Shown here: positions 1 through 8,999 of the stretch, piece after piece
Layout of the letters: each line of letters opens with the position of its first letter
Numbering within the stretch: the stretch's first letter is position 1
Source of the DNA: Candidatus Melainabacteria bacterium
GTDB lineage: Bacteria > Cyanobacteriota > Vampirovibrionia > Obscuribacterales > Obscuribacteraceae
Assembly (NCBI GenBank): GCA_016212515.1
Contig: JACRFZ010000096.1
Span: forward strand, 1-64,000
DNA length: 64,000 nucleotides
Direction of reading: 5' to 3'
Program-made: the position numbers and the translations under genes
The notes under the pieces: model-generated
Database searches by the model: none
Seen by the model: the letters and a program-made list of their open reading frames with translations, nothing else
What the model was told of the DNA's origin: nothing

Positions 1-1157
1 AAAGCTCGATACCGAGCGGAGACCCTGGTTCTGTAGTGGGTCACAGCGGCAGCAGTCAGAACTTCGCTCAAGGCTCGATACCGAGCGGAGACCCTGGTTC
101 TGTAGTGGGTCACAGCGGCAGCAGTCAGAACTTCGCTCAAAGCTCGATGCCGAGCGGAGACCATGGTTCTGTAGTGGGTCACGGCGGCAGCCAGAACTTC
201 GTTCAAAGCTCGATGCCGAGCGGAGATACTGGTTCTGTAGTGGGTCACAGCGGCAGCCAGAACATCGCTCACAGTGCTGAATCCGCCGGTCATGTTGGAG
301 GCGCCCAACAGTTTGCCTACAACCAACCGGTAGACTCCAGCGTCCCGTATCAATACGGTCTGCCTGGCAGCACTGCCGGCAGTACCGTCAGCGGTACGGG
401 TGAGCAGGGTGCGATCCGCCGTGAATCTGATTTCCAACAACATGGCAATCAGCCTCACGACACCGGTAATCGTGACTTCGCGCAGGGTCATCCTTCGCTC
501 GGTAGCCACGGTGAATCGACCGGCTCCACCGGCCATCATGGTCAGCAGTACGCCGATGCCGGCGCCGGTGCACAACCGACCAGCGGCGGCTGGGACCGAG
601 CTGAGCCCAGACCTCAGGAAGGCGGCAATAACTGGCTAGCCAGCAACAACCTGCCGACCGACCACACTGGTCATGGTGCGCAGGGGCAAAACCAAGGGTT
701 CAGTACCGGAGTGTTTGAGCAAGGTCGGGGTCAACAACTAGGCAACGACCGTGGCGAGAACAGACAAGACCCGTCTCAGCAGCGGCAGGTTCAGCCGGGT
801 AGCATCCAGCAAGCTGGTTGGACGCCGCCAGTGATTATTCCTTCCAGCAATGCTGCTCGAATGGATAATCGCCAGCTAGCCAGTAACAACGTTGCCAAAG
901 AGGCTGCTGCTAAGGACGCAGCTGCCAAAGAGGCAGCGAAGGGACAGCAGATGGCTAAAGCTGATGCCGGTGAAACCGGAGCAGAAGGCAAGAGCAACGC
1001 TGACGCGATGAAGATGAGCACCAATCAGAATCGAGTCAGTGGCAAGGACAACACGAAGAGCTTGCGCGATCTGCTTCAAAAAACGCATCCCGATCCTAGG
1101 AAGAAGAAAAAGGAGCAGGACCCGAATGAACCGCCCGATCCCAACAACGTTGGATAG
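1..1157 (+). CDS. Repeat-rich Gly/Ser/His/Gln protein (5' end outside window)
   Basis: The frame is open to the left edge, so the true start lies outside; a GTG at 36 is only an internal codon. The visible N-terminal ~95 residues are tandem copies of a 22-23 residue unit with the pattern VGHSGSSQNFAQ-S-PSGD-GSV (DNA period 66-69 bp). A long hydrophilic region rich in G, S, H, Q and N follows, then an Ala/Lys/Glu helical stretch of the EAAAK type around residue 290, and a basic/proline tail ending in KKKKEQDPNEPPDPNN. No catalytic domain or membrane segment is visible in this part. I do not recognise a family. The composition suggests a disordered surface or scaffold protein. It lies just upstream of a type IV secretion-like set, but the link is only positional. 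Confidence 0.75.
   Translation, partial: SSIPSGDPGSVVGHSGSSQNFAQGSIPSGDPGSVVGHSGSSQNFAQSSMPSGDHGSVVGHGGSQNFVQSSMPSGDTGSVVGHSGSQNIAHSAESAGHVGGAQQFAYNQPVDSSVPYQYGLPGSTAGSTVSGTGEQGAIRRESDFQQHGNQPHDTGNRDFAQGHPSLGSHGESTGSTGHHGQQYADAGAGAQPTSGGWDRAEPRPQEGGNNWLASNNLPTDHTGHGAQGQNQGFSTGVFEQGRGQQLGNDRGENRQDPSQQRQVQPGSIQQAGWTPPVIIPSSNAARMDNRQLASNNVAKEAAAKDAAAKEAAKGQQMAKADAGETGAEGKSNADAMKMSTNQNRVSGKDNTKSLRDLLQKTHPDPRKKKKEQDPNEPPDPNNVG
3..270 (+). repeat. 66-69 bp in-frame coding tandem repeats
   Basis: About four copies of a unit beginning near GTGGGTCACAGCGGCAGC. The first copies differ by only a few bases, and one copy lacks a serine codon, giving 66 instead of 69 bp. The array continues past the left edge, so the copy number is unknown. 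The high nucleotide identity points to recent expansion or homogenisation. Confidence 0.9.
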
Positions 1158-1259
1158 GAAAGGTAATTTGGTTTCTCAAAATCGCAATCATGGAGGACTG
1201 TCCGGCGATTCGAAGTAAATAGCAGAAGGCGCTAGCGCCCAATGCTTGCAATGACAACC

Positions 1260-1294
1260 GGAGGCAGATGCTCTGAGAAGGGGCGTCTGTCTCC
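1260..1294 (+). terminator. Hairpin, possible terminator
   Basis: The arms GGAGGCAGATGC (1260-1271) and GCGTCTGTCTCC (1283-1294) pair over 12 positions with two G-U wobbles. There is no clean U-tract after it (GATTTATTGG follows). It lies about 100 bp after the upstream stop codon. A short perfect palindrome GGCGCTAGCGCC sits at 1229-1240. Confidence 0.4.
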
Positions 1295-1392
1295 GATTTA
1301 TTGGGGGTAAAGGACCTGAGAATGGTTTAGAATGACAGTTCTTCAATTTTCAGCTCGAATCAGAATGCATTAGAATTGCCGGAGCATTAGCC

Positions 1393-2019
1393 TTGGAACT
1401 TGATAACATCGCTGTTCGCTGTCCCGATTGTGGTCTGAAATTTATGACCAGGCAGGTGCGTGAATTCGTCGATACCGGACTGAGAAATAGCGAACTGCGG
1501 CAGCATATCGGTGAGGTGACTCCCTGTTATGAGCCATACGCGATTTGCACTTGCCCCAGTTGTGGGCGAGCTGACTGGTCTTCCGCCTTTGATGCTGTCT
1601 TTGAGGAATGCGCCCTCTTTCAAGCCAGAACTACGCCGCACTTGCAATATCGCGCGGCTGCTCTGCGTGCCGCGCAAAAAGAGCGCAACTATTACGATGC
1701 CGGCATTTTTTATTTGCATGCCGCCTGGTGCGCTGATGACGGAGGCGCGGTGCTACAGTCAAAGGAGTATCGCCGGTTGGCCATTGAAGTTTTCCAGAGG
1801 TCTTTGAGCGATGTTTCCTGTCCGCTTGATAGCCGTATCGATGTTGAATACCTGATTGGAGAATTACTGCGAAGAATCGGTCAGTTTGAGGCCTGCCGCA
1901 GTCACTTTGCTTCGATTATCGGACATTTGCCGCCCAACTATGCCGTAATGGCGCGAAAACTCATGCGCCTGGCTGATCTGCAGAATTCTGAACTTGTGGC
2001 TTTTGACACAGCGGCATGA
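1393..2019 (+). CDS. DUF2225-like zinc-ribbon/TPR protein
   Basis: The 208-aa product starts at TTG, with a GGAGC about 10 nt upstream. The N-terminus has CPDCG near residue 10 and CPSCG near residue 50, separated by a segment with a conserved TPCY-EPYAICTC pattern. This matches the zinc-ribbon layout of DUF2225 proteins found in Firmicutes and other bacteria. The C-terminal half is helical with TPR-like spacing (AAALRAAQKERNYYDAGIFYLHAAWCAD). No signal peptide or membrane span is visible, so it is probably cytoplasmic. The molecular role of the family is unknown. The gene ends about 80 bp before the PrgI-like gene. Confidence 0.65.
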   Translation: MELDNIAVRCPDCGLKFMTRQVREFVDTGLRNSELRQHIGEVTPCYEPYAICTCPSCGRADWSSAFDAVFEECALFQARTTPHLQYRAAALRAAQKERNYYDAGIFYLHAAWCADDGGAVLQSKEYRRLAIEVFQRSLSDVSCPLDSRIDVEYLIGELLRRIGQFEACRSHFASIIGHLPPNYAVMARKLMRLADLQNSELVAFDTAA

Positions 2020-2032
2020 GCGGGCATATATC
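2003..2032 (+). promoter_or_regulatory. Candidate sigma70-type promoter for the PrgI/VirB4 genes
   Basis: TTGACA at 2003-2008 and TATATC at 2027-2032 are separated by 18 bp, inside the end of the preceding gene. A second -10-like TATAAT lies at 2042-2047. The start codon at 2103 follows at a normal leader distance. Confidence 0.4.
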
Positions 2033-2102
2033 TATAACATCTATAATGAAATGGTGGAAAGTCTTGGCTGGTCGAGTAGTTGCTTTGGGGAGCTGAAATT
2101 CT

Positions 2103-2480
2103 ATGTCCAGGGTGCACAAAGTAATCGTGCTCAACAAGCCCTTTAAGCTCTGGGACTTTACAGTGCGCCAGCTTCTAATGCTGGTGGTTTCCATCTGTAT
2201 TTCACTTTATATCCTCTCCAGTGTGCCGCAGCAATGGAAGGTCGGCAATTTGCCAGCAAACATCCTTCTGGCCATCGTGTTCTTCTGTGTTTGCCTGCCG
2301 GCGGTCAAGTTTACCGACCTGAAGCCTATCAACTGGTGGAGGAATTTGCTTCTTTACAAGCTGCGTATAGTGCCTACCACCTTCATTCCCAGACCCGAAC
2401 CGGGGCGCATTTATCCAGATCCGACCATTCAAGAGCCGCGCAAAAAATCCGATGATTTCTACATTGGGTCGGGTAGTTGA
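2103..2480 (+). CDS. PrgI-like membrane protein of a type IV secretion system
   Basis: The 125-aa protein has two hydrophobic segments, about residues 22-40 (LLMLVVSICISLYILS) and 50-68 (NILLAIVFFCVCLPAV). An N-terminal VLNKPFKLWDFTVRQLLML and a cytoplasmic tail with WWRNLLLYKLR and Pro-rich end complete it. This size, two-span layout and position immediately before a VirB4-type ATPase are typical of PrgI-family (VirB3-like) subunits of Gram-positive and cyanobacterial-type conjugation systems. It would sit in the inner membrane and contact the ATPase. The family call rests on layout and context more than on a diagnostic motif. Confidence 0.6.
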   Translation: MSRVHKVIVLNKPFKLWDFTVRQLLMLVVSICISLYILSSVPQQWKVGNLPANILLAIVFFCVCLPAVKFTDLKPINWWRNLLLYKLRIVPTTFIPRPEPGRIYPDPTIQEPRKKSDDFYIGSGS

Positions 2481-2578
2481 GCCGGTCCCGGTGTAAACTT
2501 AACTTAGCCTCACTTTCTCCATAAGAGCCCTATGCAGCCAAGCCCAATTCGAAAGATATGTAATAAGCGGAAGAGCAG

Positions 2579-5449
2579 ATGGTAAGAAGCGATAGCCAGT
2601 ATTCTGCTCTTAGAGGCGGACCCCGCCGCGGGTCTTCCGGAGGTTCCTCAGGTTCCCGGGGATCTTCCAGCGGGCGGGGGGCATCAGGCGGCAAGCGTCC
2701 GCCGCCCGGTCGCGGAGGGCGGGGGCGTCATGATGATGATGATGACGACGATTTCGAAGATGACGATGATGATGGTGAGAGCTATGGTCTTTCAACTCCC
2801 AGTATCAGCGGTAAGCGCATGTCGCTTACTCCTCACGCTTCCTTTCAAAACGTAGTTGCCGGCTTCTATAACGGGCTGCCTGAGAAAGTGCGGGAGCTTT
2901 TGCCCTGGGGTGAGGAAGAGGGGGAAAGCGGCGCCGAAGACGGACCTCCTCCCGATAGGCGCGGCGCCAGCAGTTGGCAGGAAGTTTCTTTCATCCACTC
3001 CATCCCTGGAGAAGATGAGGAAGAAGGGCTTGTAGTGCTGGCGGACGGCAGTTTCCGTAAGTATATTTCCTGCAAGGGCATCAACGCCTTGCTCTTCGAC
3101 GAAGCCGAGCGCGAGATGATGGCTCGCACTTTTGCCAATTTCGCCAATTCATGCGAGTCCGACATTCAGATTATTATCAAGAGCCGCAACTTATCGGTGG
3201 ATGAGTACCTCTCTCGTTATCAGATCTTGCTTAAAACCGATAATGATTACTTGAAGTGGTATGCCGACTACACCGATAAATGGTTTCGCAAAGTTCAGGA
3301 TGTGACCTTCGTTCCTCAGCGTGATTTCTATGTGGTGATAAGCTACCATCCGCCTGATTGCAAGACAGGCAAGAGTTGGAACGGACGGCGCTCCATTCAA
3401 AAGCACGAAGAATACCTTGAGATTTTGAACCGACTCAAGAAGACCGCCTTTGAGCAGTTGCGGGCTTCCAACTTGAGACCGCAAGTACTGACACGCAAAG
3501 ACGTGCGTAACCTGATCTACTCGGATCTCAATCCCTCGCTTTATCAAAAAGATCCGGAAGCGCCGCCTTCTCGTCCGAATATGTCTGAGGCTTCTACACT
3601 TGCCGGTTCTGCCTTGAAGATTACCGACGAGTACGTCTGGCTTGACGGCAAGTACATCGGTACTCAGTACATGTTCGCCACGCCCCACGAGACCTGGATG
3701 GGATGGTTGGTTGACTTGCTTACCATCAGCACCGAATATACCCTGTCCATGTTCATTCACCAGTGCGATCAAGACCGAGTCAGGCGCGAACTCAAGCTCA
3801 AGTACCGCATGGGTCACGTCACCAGTACTCAGCTTGCTACTCCCGACTTGGAAGGACTGGAGTCTACGAGATCGGCTGCTCAGGCCATTCAAGAGTTCTT
3901 GCGCAGTTCCAACAAGGCTTTCGATGTATCTCTTTATTTGACCACTGCCGCTGACACTCCCGAGCATCTGGCTCAGAACATGGATGAAATCAGGCGGGTC
4001 TTCAAAAACCGCGGTGCGCAGATGGACCGCGGGCAGATGCTGCAGCTTGATCTGTGGCAGTCGACCCTCTCAGTGGGAGTAGACAAGCTGGCGGTGGTGC
4101 ACCGCGTCATGTCGCCTATCGTGGGCACCATGTGGCCGTTTTTCACAGCTTCTTGCGGCACCCCTGACGGTGTGCCCTTCGGCTTCGCGCTGGCTTCCAG
4201 AGAACCGGTGCTCTTAAACCCCTTCTTCCGGGGGCAGGGCAAAGACGCGAACAATATGTTCGTAGTAGGAACGACCGGTGCCGGTAAGTCTTTTGCCGTG
4301 TCGATGATGATGCTGCGTCTTTTGCCGCTTGGTACGCGCTTTGTCTTGATTGATAAAACCGTAGACAAATTCGGTGCCTATCGGTTTATCACCGAGCTTC
4401 TCGGACCTGAGCTTTGTGCTTATGTCGACCTTGGTCCATCTTCCGGCTTCGTTCTCAATCCCTTTGACCTGGGTCCTGAAGACAAGCCCGGGGAGCCGTC
4501 TGCCGATAAAGTCAGTACACTGCTTTCCCTGCTTGATTTGATGCTGGCTCCGGAAGGGCGGGAAGAACTTTCCGTGGAAGAAAAATCTCTCCTTGATGGT
4601 TTGATTCGACTGGCATACATGGAAGCCAGTTTCCGTAATCAAGTTCCCACTATGACCGATCTGGCTCAGGTAACGGCTCAGGCTGCGGCAAACGAGGTTG
4701 ATCCTCTGCAGAGAGACAGGCTGCATCAGTTTGCTCGTGGACTTTCTCTCTTCACCAGATCTGGTGCCTTTGGCGGACTTGTGGACGGCTTGACCAATAT
4801 CGAGACCGAAAAGTTGTTCATCGTATTTGATACCAGAGAGGTAAACGAACCTCGCTTGGAAAGAATCGCCGTGTTTATTCTGGCAGAGTTCATCAGGCGC
4901 CGCGCCGCCGATTCCAAGGCGCGCGGACAGCGCTTTGCCGCCATCATAGACGAGGCGGCCACGCTGATGCGGTTTAAGGCCGGAGCCAGGTTGCTTGATG
5001 ACCTTTCGAGAAGAGCCCGTCACTACGGTATGATGCTCGTCAGTATTACGCAGCAGTTAAAAGACTTCTTCCGTCAGGCCGAGCAGGCTGACTCCGTGGT
5101 GAAGAACTCGCACATGAAGATACTCTTGCGGCAAGACCCCAGCGACCTGCGCATGCTTAAAGAGACGCTCCGCTTGACCGACGCCGAAACGGCGGCTATT
5201 GAGCAGTTCTCCCGTGATGAGGAGAAAAGAAAAGACAGCCAGTGTTTGCTTATTGTTGGTGCGGTGCACGGCACCATCCGATTGGTGCCGAGTCCCATGG
5301 ACTATTGGATCTGTACGTCTGAACCGATCAAAGATATTCCTAAGCGCTTGCAGATGATAGAAGATGTGAGACGGCGCAATCCCAAGCTTTCCCACACGGA
5401 TGCTTGCCGGCAGGCAGTCTATTATTTGGGCTTGCAACATGATGGCTGA
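2579..5449 (+). CDS. virB4: VirB4/TraC-type conjugation ATPase with low-complexity N-terminus
   Basis: The 956-aa product is the motor ATPase of a type IV secretion or conjugation machine. The Walker A motif GTTGAGKS spans residues 564-571 (K570), and the Walker B segment AAIIDEAATL includes D791 and E792. Further C-terminal are SITQQLKDFF and the HMKILLRQDPSDL region expected of VirB4/TraC. The N-terminal domain (about 100-500) has the usual CagE/TrbE-like features. Unusual is the first ~66 residues: an Arg/Gly/Ser-rich stretch (11-50) followed by an Asp-rich run (52-66). The start has a GGAAGAG ribosome site. It is followed at 10 nt by a small membrane-protein gene, suggesting one operon. 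No relaxase, coupling protein or VirB6 gene is in view. Confidence 0.88.
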   Translation: MVRSDSQYSALRGGPRRGSSGGSSGSRGSSSGRGASGGKRPPPGRGGRGRHDDDDDDDFEDDDDDGESYGLSTPSISGKRMSLTPHASFQNVVAGFYNGLPEKVRELLPWGEEEGESGAEDGPPPDRRGASSWQEVSFIHSIPGEDEEEGLVVLADGSFRKYISCKGINALLFDEAEREMMARTFANFANSCESDIQIIIKSRNLSVDEYLSRYQILLKTDNDYLKWYADYTDKWFRKVQDVTFVPQRDFYVVISYHPPDCKTGKSWNGRRSIQKHEEYLEILNRLKKTAFEQLRASNLRPQVLTRKDVRNLIYSDLNPSLYQKDPEAPPSRPNMSEASTLAGSALKITDEYVWLDGKYIGTQYMFATPHETWMGWLVDLLTISTEYTLSMFIHQCDQDRVRRELKLKYRMGHVTSTQLATPDLEGLESTRSAAQAIQEFLRSSNKAFDVSLYLTTAADTPEHLAQNMDEIRRVFKNRGAQMDRGQMLQLDLWQSTLSVGVDKLAVVHRVMSPIVGTMWPFFTASCGTPDGVPFGFALASREPVLLNPFFRGQGKDANNMFVVGTTGAGKSFAVSMMMLRLLPLGTRFVLIDKTVDKFGAYRFITELLGPELCAYVDLGPSSGFVLNPFDLGPEDKPGEPSADKVSTLLSLLDLMLAPEGREELSVEEKSLLDGLIRLAYMEASFRNQVPTMTDLAQVTAQAAANEVDPLQRDRLHQFARGLSLFTRSGAFGGLVDGLTNIETEKLFIVFDTREVNEPRLERIAVFILAEFIRRRAADSKARGQRFAAIIDEAATLMRFKAGARLLDDLSRRARHYGMMLVSITQQLKDFFRQAEQADSVVKNSHMKILLRQDPSDLRMLKETLRLTDAETAAIEQFSRDEEKRKDSQCLLIVGAVHGTIRLVPSPMDYWICTSEPIKDIPKRLQMIEDVRRRNPKLSHTDACRQAVYYLGLQHDG

Positions 5450-5459
5450 GGCAAGGTAG

Positions 5460-5810
5460 ATGGACAAGTTCTTCTCTCCCAGTAAATGGTTCGTCGGCTT
5501 TTGCGGGCTGTTTGTCTGCATTTTCTTCGCTCTCAAATACGTGCATGAATGCCACATGCAGGAAATCGCCCGGGTGGTAGCCACCGATATGTTCAGCTAT
5601 AGCTGGCCGACCAGCGGAATCAATATAGTTTGCGATATAAATGAAGCTAAGGTACTTAAGGCGGATACCAATGACGCAGAGGTCATGGTGCAGGGAACCC
5701 AGAAGATAGAGAGGAGTTCTGGCGATACTTCCACATCCAGTTGTCGCGCGCTATTGAAGCTCTACCGCGCCAACAATAAATGGTTTGTGGGCGCGATGGA
5801 GGCGCAGTAA
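5460..5810 (+). CDS. Small single-pass membrane protein in T4SS-like operon
   Basis: A 116-aa protein with one hydrophobic span at about residues 10-28 (KWFVGFCGLFVCIFFALKYV). A ~85-residue probably extracytoplasmic part contains two cysteines (positions near 58 and 95). It starts 10 nt after the VirB4-type gene and ends 2 nt before the next ATG, so it is almost certainly cotranscribed and coupled. I do not recognise a family. The topology would suit a small accessory subunit of the secretion machine. Confidence 0.6.
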   Translation: MDKFFSPSKWFVGFCGLFVCIFFALKYVHECHMQEIARVVATDMFSYSWPTSGINIVCDINEAKVLKADTNDAEVMVQGTQKIERSSGDTSTSSCRALLKLYRANNKWFVGAMEAQ

Positions 5811-5812
5811 GT

Positions 5813-6373
5813 ATGTATTGGAAAGTCCAGAAAATCGGTCCGGAACAATTGGTGAAGCAGTATGGAGTGCACCTCCTCTTAGGGGTGAGCATACTCTTGA
5901 ACGGTTTCCTCTTCCTGACCATGCCCAAGGGCAATAAGATGTCCAGTGAAACCAAGGGCAATATCGAAGGCTTCGTGCGCAACGTCACCATGCACTTGCT
6001 CGACTCAAGCTATATCAATTGCGAAAAGAACAGCGTTGAATTGCGTAAGGAACTGGCTCCCAACATCCTGGCCGGCATGGTGCAGCGCAAAGACCTGCCC
6101 GGCAACGACACCGAGCTCATGGCTCTCATTCGCGATATGTCGGAGCGCAAGCAAATCTGCGCCGTGCGCATTGACCGGGTGGCTACCGGCGACCCTGATG
6201 CCAGGGGGCTTGTCCCTGTGGAAGTGCAGGGCGTTTTTGCCTTCCATTCCTCTCAGGATACCGGTGAAAATCCTTTCAGGTTTCAGTACATGATTGGTCA
6301 GCACTCGGAGACCAAAGCTTATCTAATTGCTGATTTTCGCGATCTGACCCCACAGCAGGCTCCGGCTGAGTAA
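5813..6373 (+). CDS. Single-pass membrane protein, possibly VirB8/TraE-like
   Basis: I chose ATG 5813 because it follows the previous stop by 2 nt and gives MYWKVQKIGPEQL; an upstream GTG at 5780 would overlap the neighbour by 31 nt. The 186-aa protein has a membrane span at about residues 20-40 (VHLLLGVSILLNGFLFLTM). An extracytoplasmic domain with mixed helix/strand character follows (FVRNVTMHLLDSSYINCEKN, then PVEVQGVFAFHSS and FRFQYMIGQ). This is the size and topology of VirB8/TraE periplasmic scaffolds, and the context fits, but no diagnostic motif is visible. It ends 30 nt before ribE. Confidence 0.55.
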   Translation: MYWKVQKIGPEQLVKQYGVHLLLGVSILLNGFLFLTMPKGNKMSSETKGNIEGFVRNVTMHLLDSSYINCEKNSVELRKELAPNILAGMVQRKDLPGNDTELMALIRDMSERKQICAVRIDRVATGDPDARGLVPVEVQGVFAFHSSQDTGENPFRFQYMIGQHSETKAYLIADFRDLTPQQAPAE

Positions 6374-6403
6374 ACTATAGGCTGGTCAACTGTAGAGGTA
6401 ATC

Positions 6404-7060
6404 GTGTTTTCAGGAATCGTGGAAGAAGTCGGGGAGGTCCTTGAGGTAAAGGATACCGAGGGTGGCCGTTGGCTTAAAATTGGTGCGACAGCCATTCTTG
6501 GCGAGGCCATGTTGGGTGAATCAATTTCCGTAAGCGGCACTTGTCTGACCGTAGTCGACTTTGCCCTGGCCCAGAATGGTGAGCCCGGCTGGTTTGCTGT
6601 GGAGGCCGTGAATGAGACCCTGCGTCGCACCCGCTGCGGCGAGCTGGCTCGGGGCTCGAAAGTCAATCTGGAAAAGGCGTTGAAAGTCTCGGATCGCCTC
6701 GGCGGGCATATCGTCACCGGTCATATCGATACGGTGGGCGAAGTGGCTGAGATTGTCGAAGACGGCTTCTCCTGGCAGATTAGCTTTACTCTCGATAAAG
6801 CGTATGCCCCTTTCTTTGTGGAGAAGGGCTCGGTGGCCGTGGATGGTGTTTCGCTTACTGTGGCTGCCTGCGCAGACCCGGGCGATAAACGCTTCGGGGA
6901 TAAATTCTGGTTCAGTGTGGCGCTCATACCTCATACCTTGCAGGTAACCACCATGGGGGCGCTCAAGGTGGGCAGCCGGGTCAACCTGGAGACGGACATT
7001 ATCGCTCGCTATGTCATTCGTCTGGCGCAGTTCGGTATTGGTAGTCTGACAGCCCTCTAA
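6404..7060 (+). CDS. ribE: Riboflavin synthase alpha chain
   Basis: The 218-aa product starts at GTG. It catalyses dismutation of two 6,7-dimethyl-8-ribityllumazine molecules to riboflavin. Two tandem lumazine-binding domains are visible: MFSGIVEEVGEV at the N-terminus with SVSGTCLTVV, and the second beginning at GHIVTGHIDTVGEV with AVDGVSLTVA. Length is normal for the family (about 200-220). It precedes ribBA and ribH in the same direction, so the last steps of riboflavin synthesis are clustered. RibD (deaminase/reductase) is not in the window. Confidence 0.95.
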   Translation: MFSGIVEEVGEVLEVKDTEGGRWLKIGATAILGEAMLGESISVSGTCLTVVDFALAQNGEPGWFAVEAVNETLRRTRCGELARGSKVNLEKALKVSDRLGGHIVTGHIDTVGEVAEIVEDGFSWQISFTLDKAYAPFFVEKGSVAVDGVSLTVAACADPGDKRFGDKFWFSVALIPHTLQVTTMGALKVGSRVNLETDIIARYVIRLAQFGIGSLTAL

Positions 7061-7194
7061 TCTGTACCATTAAAAAGAATGCATGGAAATTATCCTCACT
7101 AAATGTTCCCCTCTATGGCTGCAGGGGCTATGCTTTAGGAGTCCCTTGACATATATGTAGTTGGGACTTTCCTTCGAGGAGCCGTTAGAAGGGT
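7061..7194 (+). other. ribE-ribBA spacer with two small inverted repeats; no FMN riboswitch seen
   Basis: The spacer holds CCCCT...AGGGG (about 7108-7127) and AGTCCC...GGGACT (about 7139-7169). A TTGACA lies inside the second. I looked for the conserved blocks of an FMN riboswitch (GGGGCAGGGTG, CCGGCGGT, AGCCCGCGA) and found none. The spacer may hold a promoter or weak terminator for ribBA. Confidence 0.3.
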
Positions 7195-8463
7195 ATGGAA
7201 GTTATTTTCGACAGCGTGGAAGAGGCCCTGGCCGACATCAAAGCCGGCAAATTCGTGGTCGTCTGTGACGACGAGGGGCGGGAGAATGAGGGCGATCTTA
7301 TAGGGGCGGCCGAGCTTATCACCCCCGAGATGATCAACTTCATGGCTACGGAAGCGAGAGGTTGGATCTGCCTTTCCCTCACCACCGAGAGAGCCCGCGA
7401 ACTGGACTTGCCTCTCATGGTGGACAAGAACACCGAGTCCCAGAGTACGGCCTTCACCGTTACCGTTGATGCTGATACCAGATTTGGTGTGACTACCGGC
7501 ATCAGCGCTTACGACCGAGCTACCACTATCAAAGTTTGCGTCGACGAAATGTCCAAGGCTTCCGACTTGAGAAGACCAGGGCATATATCTCCTCTGGTGG
7601 CTAAACCAGGCGGTGTGCTACAGCGTGCCGGACATACCGAGGCGGCGGTGGATCTCTCTCGTATGGCCGGTCTCAAGAGCGCCGGTGTCATCTGTGAAAT
7701 TATGAATGCCGACGGCACCATGGCTCGGGTGCCGCAGTTGAGAGAGTTTGCCGACAAGCATGGTCTCAAGTTTATCAACATCGCTCAGCTAATTTCTTAC
7801 AGGCTCGGCAAGGAGCGTTTTGTGGTAAGGGAAGCGGAGTGTACCTTGCCTTCAGCTTACGGTGACTTCAAGCTTTATGCCTACCGCAATACCCTTGATG
7901 ATCAAGAGCATCTGGCCGTGGTCAAAGGTGATGTGGCCGGGAAGTCCGATGTGGTTATTCGTGTGCACTCCGAATGTTTGACCGGCGACGTTTTTGCCAG
8001 TCTGCGCTGTGACTGCGGACCGCAATTGGAAGCCGCCATGGCTCTCATTGCCAAAGAAACGGAAGGGGTGCTTGTTTACCTGCGGCAGGAAGGACGCGGC
8101 ATTGGTCTTCTCAATAAGATTAAAGCCTATGCCTTACAGGAAGGCGGCAAAGATACGGTACAGGCCAACGAAGCCCTGGGCTTCAAGCCCGACCTGCGTG
8201 ACTACGGCGTAGGAGCGCAGATTCTCTGCGATCTGGGGCTGACTTCGGTGCGCATCGTCACGAATAATCCAAGAAAAATTGTCGGTCTGGAAGGTTACGG
8301 TCTGAAGGTGACCGGGCGCGTGATGATGCCGCCGGCCTGCAACAGTCACAACATGAATTACTTGCTCACCAAGAAGGAAAAACTTGGGCACTGGCTGGAG
8401 TTGGGCGGCAAGGAAGAGACTGCAGGCGGCACTAAAGAGAAAGTACAAAGCAAAGGGGAATAG
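7195..8463 (+). CDS. ribBA: Bifunctional DHBP synthase / GTP cyclohydrolase II
   Basis: The 422-aa fusion feeds both branches of riboflavin synthesis. The N-terminal ~200 residues form 3,4-dihydroxy-2-butanone-4-phosphate synthase, with [16 protein letters not shown] and [17 protein letters not shown]. The C-terminal domain is GTP cyclohydrolase II, with the zinc site [18 protein letters not shown] and the catalytic [16 protein letters not shown]. Length matches known RibBA (~400). The end has an extra ~25-residue polar tail. ribH starts 3 nt after the stop, so the two are coupled. Confidence 0.96.
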   Translation: MEVIFDSVEEALADIKAGKFVVVCDDEGRENEGDLIGAAELITPEMINFMATEARGWICLSLTTERARELDLPLMVDKNTESQSTAFTVTVDADTRFGVTTGISAYDRATTIKVCVDEMSKASDLRRPGHISPLVAKPGGVLQRAGHTEAAVDLSRMAGLKSAGVICEIMNADGTMARVPQLREFADKHGLKFINIAQLISYRLGKERFVVREAECTLPSAYGDFKLYAYRNTLDDQEHLAVVKGDVAGKSDVVIRVHSECLTGDVFASLRCDCGPQLEAAMALIAKETEGVLVYLRQEGRGIGLLNKIKAYALQEGGKDTVQANEALGFKPDLRDYGVGAQILCDLGLTSVRIVTNNPRKIVGLEGYGLKVTGRVMMPPACNSHNMNYLLTKKEKLGHWLELGGKEETAGGTKEKVQSKGE

Positions 8464-8465
8464 GA

Positions 8466-8966
8466 ATGTCCAAGGGCGAACCTGAGATTATTGAAGGCAG
8501 ACTGATTGCCACCGGCTTGAAGTTCGCAGTTGTGGTCAGTCGTTTCAATGACTTCATCACCAAAGAATTACTGGCCGGTGCCACCGAATCGTTGCGTCGC
8601 CACGGTGCTGATTTGTCGTGTGTAGATGTAATCTGGTGCCCGGGAGCATTTGAAATACCTCTGGTGACCAAGCAAGCTGCTCTCACCGGACGCTATGATG
8701 CCGTCATTGCCCTTGGGGCCGTGATCAGAGGTGCTACCGCCCACTTCGATTTTGTGGCTTCCCATAGTGCTTCAGGCCTGGCTTCCGTCGCCCTTGAGAC
8801 GGGTGTGCCGGTGATAAACGGTATCTTGACTGTTGATTCCATCGAACAGGCTATCGAGAGGGCCGGAACCAAGGCCGGCAACAAAGGGGCTGAAGCAGCC
8901 ACTGGTGCCATCGAGATGGCTAATTTGCTCTCGGCTATGAAGTCGAATGCCGCGGTAAAGTCTTAG
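8466..8966 (+). CDS. ribH: 6,7-dimethyl-8-ribityllumazine synthase
   Basis: The 166-aa enzyme condenses 5-amino-6-ribitylaminouracil with DHBP, producing the substrate of RibE. Diagnostic segments are [27 protein letters not shown] and [15 protein letters not shown], the last containing the catalytic histidine region. The protein ends with an Ala-rich helix. The gene begins 3 nt after ribBA. A weak 5-bp inverted repeat CTTCA/TGAAG follows at 8972-8984, between it and the convergent downstream gene. Confidence 0.95.
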   Translation: MSKGEPEIIEGRLIATGLKFAVVVSRFNDFITKELLAGATESLRRHGADLSCVDVIWCPGAFEIPLVTKQAALTGRYDAVIALGAVIRGATAHFDFVASHSASGLASVALETGVPVINGILTVDSIEQAIERAGTKAGNKGAEAATGAIEMANLLSAMKSNAAVKS

Positions 8967-8999
8967 ACCGCTTCAATCTGAAGTAAATAAAGCAGAATT

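Noticed and set aside
3191-5023. Minus-strand ORFs of 258 and 269 aa within the VirB4 gene
   Set aside because: They are antisense shadows with no recognisable features; the plus frame has all ATPase motifs.
7061-7194. FMN riboswitch before ribBA
   Set aside because: None of the conserved RFN sequence blocks is present.
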